Source of the DNA: Elysia marginata
Lineage: Eukaryota > Mollusca > Gastropoda > Plakobranchidae
DNA: 42,296 bases
Assembly (NCBI GenBank): GCA_019649035.1
Contig: BMAT01012519.1
Span: 320,619 to 362,914, forward strand
Reading direction: 5' to 3'
Each line of letters opens with the position of its first letter. The first letter of the stretch is position 1. Under the pieces are notes generated by a model. That model was not told where the DNA came from. It saw only the letters and a program-made list of their open reading frames with translations, and did not search any database. This document shows positions 34,201 to 42,296 of this stretch, piece after piece. The position numbers and the translations under genes were made by a program.

Positions 34201-37200
34201 CTATTCGAAGATTATTTTACTATTGTCAGAGACATTTTTATCCAAGACTTTTTTTTTCAGGTTTTCATCCTTTCATTTGTTTTTCTTCACAATATTTCAG
34301 TTTAAACATTGAGCATAATGCTTTTTATTCAGGCTGCGCAGAGAGCTTCAGGCAAATCCACTGACATACAATGGTGCAGACTGCGGCAACTATCTGTGGT
34401 CTCAATCTATAGCAGAAACCGACATTAGAGTCAGGGTTAGTTAGTTAACCGATTCATATTCAATGTTGATGAAAACATGTGTTTTTAAATTTATCAAGTA
34501 TAAGTACAAGAGCTATCAGTATTGAAATTGAAAACTAAAGGTCACATAATAATTATGTTAAATCAAAATATCTAGAGAAAGCTGCTGTCATGTTAAAATC
34601 AATATTAACATATGAAAAAAAGATCTCTCTCTGTCTGTCTGCTTACACATGAACATAGGTTGAGTTTTGAACAAGATGCTAATAATAGGTTAAACATGTA
34701 TTTTCAAACCTGAAATGATAAATTCTTAAAGATTTCAGGTTTCAGGCTTCTTTTTTTTTTGCAAGTTAGTCTCATTATTTGACTTTAGATAAAGGTGTAT
34801 CTATAGTTAACGGATGTATCATTTATGCCTTATAAAGTAGATGATTGAGTAAAAGTAATTGCCAAAAAGTGTTGCATCATATTTTTTTTGGCAATGAAAT
34901 TTATGTATACTAAACAGCAAGATAACGGAATACATTTTTTCAACACTAGCCTGTCTGATTACAGGTTCCACAATCTATAGTGAAGGGGAAACAAGTACAA
35001 GTGGATATAAGGAAGAAAAAGCTATCTGTGAGCTGTCAGGAGGGGTCTGGTTTCTCAGAACTGATCTCTGGAGAGCTGGAGTGGGAGGTCAAGGCAGAAG
35101 ACAGTATGTGGACACTAAGTCCAGGGGAGTTTGTCCATGTGAGTACAGGATGCTGTTTTGGGTTTATGTTCACCGAGATTTAAAAAAACTTAGTACAAAA
35201 ATGGGAATTCATCTGTTTGAGACTTTACAGAAAAATTTTCAGAAAATTTCAAAATCTTAAAATTTCAAAATCTGGGGGAAAAGAAAAAAAAATGATGGAC
35301 ACCCCTCATTTCTATAAAGAGAAAAGCAGATTTGCATTGACACCAAAAGACAGGGATTTTAAGAAAGTTGATTACCAAGTGCTGTAGTTTTTATTATATT
35401 AATGACAAATTAGCTATATCACCCAAATATCAGAATGTGCAGAAATATGTAACCTGTGTTCTATTTCTATTTTGTCACAAGTTTATTGAAGAGCTATGTT
35501 TAGTGTATTACAAATTTAGAAGAATATCATAAGGCGGAAATAAAGATTTTAGACTCTGGTTTAGATTTGTGTCAAAAAGTTACATTTTTGCTAATAATGC
35601 ATCACAATCAACCTGAAATTGTGTCTAAGGTTAAGCGTGTTACTGTTGCCGATTAACTTGAAGCTTTGCACATTTCAGTTCAGTTCTTGCATAGTAAAGC
35701 CTAGTTTTAGTATATTAACCATTTGACTGTTCTGTGCTTGAAATGTTTAGTAAGAATGAAAACTATATCAGGGTCCTACGAAATTTTTAGTTTTGAAATG
35801 CCTCTTTTCTATGCTGTAAATGATGCTATATCAATTGAGATCAAATTTATAGTTCAGGGAAGAAAGTGGCAAAGTAAATTAACGGAATATAACAGGAGTG
35901 AAAAGGTTCAGAAATTTTTTGGTCAGTGTTAGATGTCCTCTCTGTGTCCATATTGTTCATTTCAAAAGTTAATTTATTCTTTCAACTCTTTTAAACTAAT
36001 TTCTAATGAAAAATGGCAAAGAAAATAATTGACCTTTCTTTAAACTCTTTTTGAATTGCCATTAATGAAAGTAAGTCTTCTTAAATCAAAGTGATTATAT
36101 TACAGCATTTCAATTTTTAGAAATGTTACAATATGGGACGGTAGAGTACATCTGTCTTAGTTCCATATAATTTATGAAGAATATAAAGTTAAGACCTATA
36201 TAAGTAGTTAGTGTTTGTGAGGGGCAAGGGAGGGTATGATTCTTGCATAAAAATGAGTATTTTTTTGCAAGTGATAACTTTTCTTAACTTTTTTTTTATT
36301 TTCTGCAGATCAACCTGGAGAAAAAGCAAGAGCGTTGGTGGGAACGTGTCTTTGTTGGAGAGTCAGGAATCAACACACGCAAGATAGATTGTAGTCGCCC
36401 TATGACTGACTTGGATGACGAGGCACAGGCAAAGATTGAGGAGATGATGTTCAACCAGCGCCAGAAGCAGCTTGGTTTGCCTCAGTCACATGAAGTGGTG
36501 AGCTCTTTACTTGGGAAGATTCTGATATACATGTAATAGTGTTAAGTTACTAAAGTAAGACAGTTGAATTAGGTTTTTTTATTTTATTTGATGAGCCTAC
36601 CACAGGCTCTTTTTCATGGAGAATTGCCTGCTGCTGGGAATTAAACCTTCAGGTGTTGCCATATTTTTCTGTCCTTGACTTTATTCAAAGAGTAGAATTA
36701 TTTGCCAGAGTCTAACAAATTTATTTACAATAGATGCACCACTGGTAACTCAACCTTTTCTCTTAAGTTTTACTAAAGCAGTACTTTCATTTCATCGCTA
36801 TTTCATTCATTGGAAACCTCTAAAATTGAAGTCTCATAATCCGAATTTCTCTGAATTTTAATCCTCTTAATTCACAGTTTTTTCTTCATTCCCAAGAGAT
36901 TCGAATCATGAGGTTTCCACTGTATTGCAATAGGCTTATTGAAAGGAAATTGTATTTTAAATTTGTTTTTTTTGGGGGAGTTTTGTTTTCAAGAAGTCTA
37001 GGAACGTTTTCTAAGTTAAGAAATAACTGTGTAATACTCTGCTGGTCTTTTTTATAGTAAATACAAATGCTACATATGGAACCTGATACCTAACTACAAA
37101 TTCATTAGTTTTAGAAAATTCTAATGACTAGTGAAAAGATCAAGTGGAGTAACTGTAAAGATGTAATGTTCTACTCTTTATAATTTATATGAAATAAACA

Positions 37201-37622
37201 ACCCCCCTATCACTCAGTAAATGTATATTGTTGAATGAAATAGAGTATAGGTATAGTCTTCTATTGGTACATCATTTACATATATAAACAAAAGTGAGCC
37301 TGCATGAGTTTACCTTTTTAATCATACACCAATACAGCAACCAAAAAATTGTTTGGCTTTTTACAGTTTTTCAGTTTAAAAGTTTTTTTTTCTATAGGTC
37401 TGTTTTAATTTCCTTTTTCCAGAAAACTAGTGAATTTTTCTTTAAGTTACTAGAAATCATACTTTTTTTTTTTTTCATATTTTCGTTTTCCAGAAAACTC
37501 ATGAAATGTTGAGGAAAGCTTGGGATGCTGAAGGTTCTCCTTTCAAAGGCCAGCCGTTTGACCCCAGCAAGTTTACTGTTGACCCTAGTGGAACTGCTAC
37601 CTTCAACCCTGGGGATTCATAG
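31208..37622 (+). CDS. NUDCD3: NUDCD3, NudC domain protein, complete
   Basis: Cytosolic NudC-family co-chaperone; vertebrate NUDCD3 works with Hsp90 and stabilises dynein intermediate chain. Eight exons, all in phase: 31208-31314, 31754-31835, 32115-32286, 33055-33274, 34333-34435, 34965-35138, 36309-36497, 37494-37622; 391 codons and TAG (human 361). Residues 1-65 form the N-terminal NudC domain (ALLGILQNEG, GFLYRRTDFFR, MGFPPGVALKLL). Residues 66-195 are a Lys/Glu/Ser-rich linker, longer and more acidic than in human. Residues about 205-305 are the CS (p23-like) domain with YLWSQSIAETDIRVRVPQ, VKGKQVQVDI, MWTLSPGEFVHINLEK and RWWERVFVGE. The tail holds QRQKQLGLPQSHEV and AWDAEGSPFKGQPFDPSKF, diagnostic of NUDCD3. 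Introns carry an antisense LINE scrap and a MITE. The start is the first ATG of the compact shared promoter. Confidence 0.96.
31431..31490. repeat. TCTAGATCTAGAT run in NUDCD3 intron 1
   Basis: About 60 bases of imperfect AGATCT/TCTAGA/ATCTAAA repeats, about 120 bases after exon 1. The long right part is nearly self-complementary. Confidence 0.85.
33560..34060 (-). mobile_element. LINE fragment with RNase H domain, I/Nimb-like
   Basis: On the minus strand, MHIQWIPGHSNIKGNEKADN near 33990 is an RNase H C-terminal signature. Further on (near 33700) CKCRDSANTSEHILREC is the Cys/His segment that follows RNase H in I-clade LINEs. Frames shift between the blocks. The RT part is absent. Antisense in NUDCD3 intron 4. 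This is a third LINE lineage, distinct from the L2/CR1-like ones. Confidence 0.7.
36808..36924. mobile_element. mariner-like MITE, about 117 bp
   Basis: ATTGGAAACCTCT on the left is the inverted partner of GAGGTTTCCACTGTA on the right. The right half also matches 22855-22912. Inside NUDCD3 intron 7. No coding capacity. A solo end of the same type (GGAGGTTTCCACTGTATTAA) occurs near 23562-23580. Confidence 0.6.
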
Positions 37623-37999
37623 CTTTGAATGTTCTGTTACTTTATGTTCTTTTTGGCTGTTTTATGCTTCTGTTTCTCTCATCTTTAAGGACTGACATAA
37701 AGTATGAGTTTTGGGGTATCATTTGTTAGAGAAATTCTCAAAATGAGGAACAAAAAAAAACGTTGAGGTTTGATGTTTTAACTTTTGCACTTTTGTTTAT
37801 TATTAGTGAAGATAGCTGAAATTGAAAATTTTTTTTGTCTCCAGTATTAAAATATTGTATTTAAATGATTTTAAACTCCACAGTAAAGAAAATGTTAAAA
37901 AAAAAGTAAAAAAAGATCTTTTTGCAACTTTGATAATACAGAAAAAAGCGAACAATTTTGTCATTAACTCACAATATGTGTTCAGACTCGGCTGTTGTA

Positions 38000-38005
38000 A
38001 ATAAA
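38000..38005 (+). promoter_or_regulatory. Poly(A) signal, probably for NUDCD3
   Basis: AATAAA about 380 bases after the NUDCD3 stop, in an AT-rich 3'UTR with no competing gene. Another AATAAA follows near 38172. Confidence 0.45.
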
Positions 38006-38189
38006 CCAGAGAAACAACTTGAATGATTGCCTTATGCTTTGACTTTGTTATACTACAGTGTATAAATTATTTTATAAAACTTATACTTGGATTAGATCTA
38101 CATGTATATGGTTTATAAAATCTCTTTGTTGCATAGCTTTGATGAGTATACTGACTTGTGAGTTAACTGTAATAAAATTCTTGGAGTCA

Positions 38190-38425
38190 TACTTAGTCGG
38201 TTGGACTAGTCAGTGTAATAAAACAGCTCACTTTCTTCCACTCAGGATATTGCATTTGGTTCTGTGTTAGGGCTTATTTGGTACACAATGTATGACCAAC
38301 TCTTGATCAAAATAATATATGCGCATGACTTGCAATTCCATATGTATGCTGATGACACACAGCTTTACACATCTTTCCTTCCCGACGATCTATCAGCGCA
38401 CAATAGGCTAGGCAGTATATAATGA
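38190..38425 (+). mobile_element. LINE reverse-transcriptase scrap
   Basis: Plus-strand reading gives FGSVLG near 38256, then YADDTQLYTSFLPDDLSAH near 38346, the YADD catalytic box of an L2/CR1-like RT. Both ends are lost. It lies between NUDCD3 and the annexin. Confidence 0.7.
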
Positions 38426-38429
38426 GCCG

Positions 38430-40180
38430 GTGATTCGGCAAAAAGTAGGTAAAGGGTTAAGACTTCGCCAATAATGAAGAAAGTAAATTGAGAAATAGTT
38501 CAACCAATGTCAATAGACTAGAATTTATACTTAAAGTAATGAAGAGCAAAAAACAGGGTAAGTCATGAAATGACTACAATGTATAGAAACTATGACAGTA
38601 AGTTACATTAGAAATCGAGATATCTTAAAAAGAACAATACTAAAACTTGTTTAAATGAATGGAGCTTTAGATAAAAAGTGTTTATAAACTGTTAAAAAAA
38701 CATATAAAAACTCTGTATCAAGTAAGAAGCCATATTAAATAGTGTATCTACCTTTAAATTGACTAGTCCTGATTTTCCACTGGAGTCAGAACAGGTAAAA
38801 TTGTTTTAAGGCAGACTTGCCATCCATACAGATTAAAGCAGTATTATACTTTTCTTTTGACCAAAATATTAGAAAATACTTATTTTCTGATTTTTATTAG
38901 AAAGCACTAGTTTTTTACTTCTTGGCAACTGCCACCCAATGAGCCAAACCTAAAAGAGTCGATTTCTTAGTTTTTGTAATTTTTGTAAATAATGTGAAAA
39001 ATATGTTATAATTACATATACCAAAATACTTTACAGTAGGCCTACTGTATTATTACTTAGAGCTTGGTAGTTTTTTTTCACTGTTTTACATTTTTTGTTT
39101 CTTCTTTTTTTTTTTTACAATTAAAATTACGATGCTAGTGTATTTATAAAAAGTGCCTGATTTTGTGAGTACTGGTACATGGTCATACAGATTTTTTCAT
39201 CCCTCAATACTGACTTTTAACTCAAACTGATTGATTTTCCACAAAAGGAGTGGCAGGTCTGTTGACGGTTTCATTAGTATCAACTGTGCAATAGAATGCG
39301 ATATTGAGCTGTAAACGTTACTAATTACTTATTGCCAGTAGCGTTATAAGAAACTATCAATGGAAATCTTGAAAAAACAAAAGCATAAGAAAATATAAAG
39401 GTATGACACATATGAACTTAGGTTTAATCTTTGTCTTAGTTATGGTAACTGTAGTTTCAAAATCACTAACATGGATATTGAAGAAATTTTTGACAATATG
39501 GCATTCTTATTAACATGTGTGGTTTTATTCAGTGAAATAAATAAGTATGTATGATAAGTATTTTTTTTAAGTGAAGTATAAAAATGCATGATAAGTATTT
39601 TGATTTAATACACTATACAGTGAAAGCTTCTAAAAGTTACCACTTTTTAGGAAAACTCCTGATGGCTGTCCGGTATTTTTTTTATGTGTATGAGAGTTAA
39701 AAACAATTTTTGCTTTTTCACTCAGTTCCACTTTGCTAAAATGATTTTATCAGTATTCCATTTAACTTGGATAAAGCCAAAAAAATCATGATAAATGTTT
39801 TAATGAATTTTTTTTAATGCATCAATTTCATTTTTTTATTAAAATAAAAAGGTGGTTAAATGTATTTAAAAATGAAAAATTATGCATGTTTTTTTAGCAT
39901 AAAACATTAAAGGTTGGAGTGCAAGGTCCAAAATATCATAATATATCAGATATATATAATTTGAAAATCAAATACTTCATGACAGATTCTAAGATAAAAG
40001 TTTTTATAAGCAATCATAATGTTTGATACATACGTACACTTTTTTTTCATGCGAAATTTTGTTTTGGTATTTGCAGAGGATACAGAAAAAAATTGCATTA
40101 AGTTGCTTACAGATTCATTTTTTTTTACAACTATATTATCATTATATCAAAGTAACGCAACTTTACACAAGGTTGGGTCC
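38430..40180. other. AT-rich spacer, no gene seen
   Basis: Tail-to-tail intergenic region of NUDCD3 and the annexin. It contains T-runs, a duplicated ATGATAAGTATTTT (near 39553 and 39590), and a TACAGTGAAAGC sequence near 39615 that resembles a solo mariner-like end. Confidence 0.5.
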
Positions 40181-40182
40181 TT

Positions 40183-40199
40183 ATCTCTCTCTCTCTCTG

Positions 40200-40236
<37 letters not shown>

Positions 40237-40330
40237 CGCTCGCTCTCTCTCTCTCTCTCTGTATGTTTGTCTCTCTCTCTGTCTCTCTCTTTCTTGGTCT
40301 GCCTCTCTTTTCTCTGACTCTTTGCCTCTT
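40183..40330. repeat. CT-rich simple repeat
   Basis: TC dinucleotide tract interrupted by CTGT and CTCG units. It begins right after the annexin stop on the minus strand, so it would be GA-rich 3'UTR if transcribed. The minus-strand Arg/Glu frames here are shadows. Confidence 0.95.
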
Positions 40331-40354
40331 TTAGGCCCCATGTCTCTTGTGTGT

Positions 40355-41987
40355 TCAGTTCTTGCCGACCAGTGCCTGCAGCAGTTTCTTGAAGTTGAAA
40401 CTCGTGTCCTCTTTGATCCAGCGCCAGAGCGTCTTCTTGGTGAGCTGAAGGAAACACTCCTTGATCTGAACCATGTCGATCTATACGGTAAAAATAAAAC
40501 AAAGAAATAAGTACAGCTGTACATTACATCTACAATGATTTCGCTTGAGGCCATTTTATTTGGTCATTATAAACCGCTTAGACTTAAAGTTTTTCTCCTT
40601 CTTTGGTAGTAAACACTCATAATTCTGCATATGATCATCTTATTCTAGATCAAAATAAATGTATTAAAGGCGAATTGTTAGTTATGTGATAAAGAAAATT
40701 TAGCATCTGAAATAGCATGACTAAATGCTTGTCTCTTATGCTTTCAAAATACGAGAAAGAGTGGAGAATCCTGTATTGTTTCATATAGTAGTCACTTTGA
40801 AAAAATATCAGTGGATGAATCGTGTACACCCTGTAAAATCATCCATGAGAAGTTTAGGGGATGTAAAATTGATTAAAGAGCGCGAATCGTGTGTATGGGG
40901 GGTGCTTTTTCCTGGAACATACTATTACTAAATTTTCGCTAGATATGATTTACATAGCACCGTGCCTACTTTTGTACTCTCCATAAAATTCTGACCCATA
41001 AGTTATGGAGCCTCTAAACACACAGTCGTGGGAGAAAAAAGAGCAATACCATCGGGCGCGTTTCAAAGTGCTAGTAGTTACAGAAACGTTTGGCAAGATG
41101 GTTGGCGCTGGCCGTGTGCTTCGGATATTGTCATATATAAATAGGCCTACGTGTACCTCAGATCTGGAGACGATGATGCGAATCAGGGTTCTTTCGTCAG
41201 TGCCGAGACCTTTCATGGCGTCTCTCAGTTTCTCAGCGAAGAACATCGGCCGACTTCTGATATTCATGACTGAAGGGGACATGACATGAAACATAGCAGG
41301 GACACACTTTAGAATTGTTTAGATGCCTGCTTAATAATCATTGTAATTATGTAAAAAGTGGTATGAGTACGGTACAGCGGCCACTAAGAGCTTTATAATT
41401 ATAGGAACTCATAATTATATATAAAATTATACCAGAGCTTCAATAGCACAATGCCACAGTGTCCAACAAATAACTGTATATAATGAACACTGATGCCTGT
41501 ATGGTATCATAGCTCAGCAATATGATTCTGTGAAATCTGAAATTACAGGATTAATTAGCTCATCAATATCTCTTTTTATAATTACACTTGTAAAGAGTCA
41601 AATACAATAGTGGCTCGCCAATTACAGCTTTATATCAGCTCGAATGCCTGTATCATAGTACAGTACCTCACCAACTGCGTGTTTATGATCTTGGAATCCG
41701 ATACTTCTTATGTTACAATTACTCCCCAATAGGTTTGCTTTATGTGGTAAAGTGGCCTATTAATAGCTAGCTCTATTAGTATTATTATACAGCCGAGACT
41801 TCATATTAACTCACCAATAGCTATGTGAACATAATAGAGCTGTGGTAAAATAGCCCAGCATTAGTGATCTCTACAATGTATATAATTATATAGTCGACTA
41901 CATTGACTTACCAATAGCTCTGAGACCAGCCCTTAAGTCTCCAGAGGTCTCCCGGTCCACACTATTGAGAATATCGCGCTGCGTCAG
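40355..41987 (-). CDS. Annexin, last three exons
   Basis: Calcium-dependent phospholipid-binding protein; these exons encode the fourth annexin repeat. Exons 5' to 3': 41912-41987, 41157-41269, 40355-40480; phases fit. They read [18 protein letters not shown] (the end of a helix-D/E block, compare SETSGDF), then [20 protein letters not shown] and [14 protein letters not shown] (repeat 4 helices A and B with the GLGT calcium loop), then [31 protein letters not shown] and stop TGA at 40355-40357. The usual SGDYKKLL near the end is SFNFKKLL, so the second calcium-type loop here may be weak. Repeats 1-3 must lie beyond the right edge. Which annexin this is cannot be told from repeat 4 alone. Confidence 0.92.
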
Positions 41988-42260
41988 CTATATCAAGTAA
42001 TGTTATTTTTGGGAGAGAAGGTTGGAAAACAATGACTTATAATATTGGCAGTTGTTTCAAATGAGACCTTAGAATTAGATATACATGTACAACTTAACTT
42101 ACAGGTTTGCAGTCAGTCTTTATATTTATTTTATTAGATGGGTCCACATTCATTTCAATGAGGTAATTCAATTTTTACACATTTTATTTATCTTAAAAAG
42201 TCAGGTTTTATTCTTCTACCCTTCATTTATGCTTGTAGGTATGTCTGTTTGCCTGCTTGT

Positions 42261-42296
42261 CTTCTTCTTCTTCTTCTTCTTCTTCTTCTTCTTCTT
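42261..42296. repeat. CTT trinucleotide run at window end
   Basis: Twelve CTT units run to the last base. The repeat probably continues beyond the window. It lies in the annexin intron upstream of the exon at 41912-41987. Confidence 0.95.

Noticed and set aside
40147-40554. Arg/Glu ORF of 135 codons on the minus strand
   Set aside because: Its body is the CT repeat; the overlapping real sequence is the annexin last exon in another frame.

Overview
The window is nuclear DNA of an animal, most likely a mollusc and probably a gastropod. The clues are AT-rich sequence, genes split into many short exons with GT/AG boundaries, L2/CR1-type LINE fossils, a tRNA-derived SINE, mariner- and hAT-like DNA elements, and scattered runs of the hexamer TCTAGA/AGATCT. 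The species assignment is inference. Proteins were named by comparing spliced translations with family sequences from memory; no search was run.

Layout, left to right. (1) 1-2317: mostly featureless, with one weak minus-strand ORF at the edge and an AT-rich hairpin. (2) 2318-3328: the last coding exon of an unrecognised plus-strand gene, Asn-rich and basic, followed by a poly(A) signal. (3) 3735-5605: a decayed L2/CR1-like LINE. (4) 5606-9725: AT-rich sequence with a GATA microsatellite and no gene seen. (5) 9726-30933, minus strand: twenty exons of PGAP1, the GPI inositol-deacylase, from the start codon through the lipase core and most of the lumenal part. The multi-membrane C-terminal third was not found. 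Its introns hold three SINE copies, LINE fossils, a roughly 2-kb hAT-like element nested in one LINE, small mariner-like elements, and two assembly gaps, one of which cuts through a coding exon. (6) 30934-31207: a compact 274-bp head-to-head promoter. (7) 31208-37622, plus strand: a complete eight-exon NUDCD3 gene (391 codons), an Hsp90-linked co-chaperone of the NudC family. (8) 37623-40354: 3'UTR, AT-rich spacer, a LINE reverse-transcriptase scrap, and a CT-rich simple repeat. (9) 40355-41987, minus strand: the last three exons of an annexin, whose 5' part lies beyond the right edge. (10) The window ends in a CTT repeat.

The three named genes are ordinary housekeeping genes and do not form one pathway: PGAP1 remodels GPI anchors in the ER, NUDCD3 helps fold or stabilise dynein-related clients in the cytosol, and annexins bind membranes in a calcium-dependent way. 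I found no new molecular system. The points most worth a second look are the paired YY1-like start sites of the head-to-head genes, a LINE tail sitting against a PGAP1 splice acceptor, the nested hAT-like element with directly repeated subterminal motifs, and the missing PGAP1 C-terminus.
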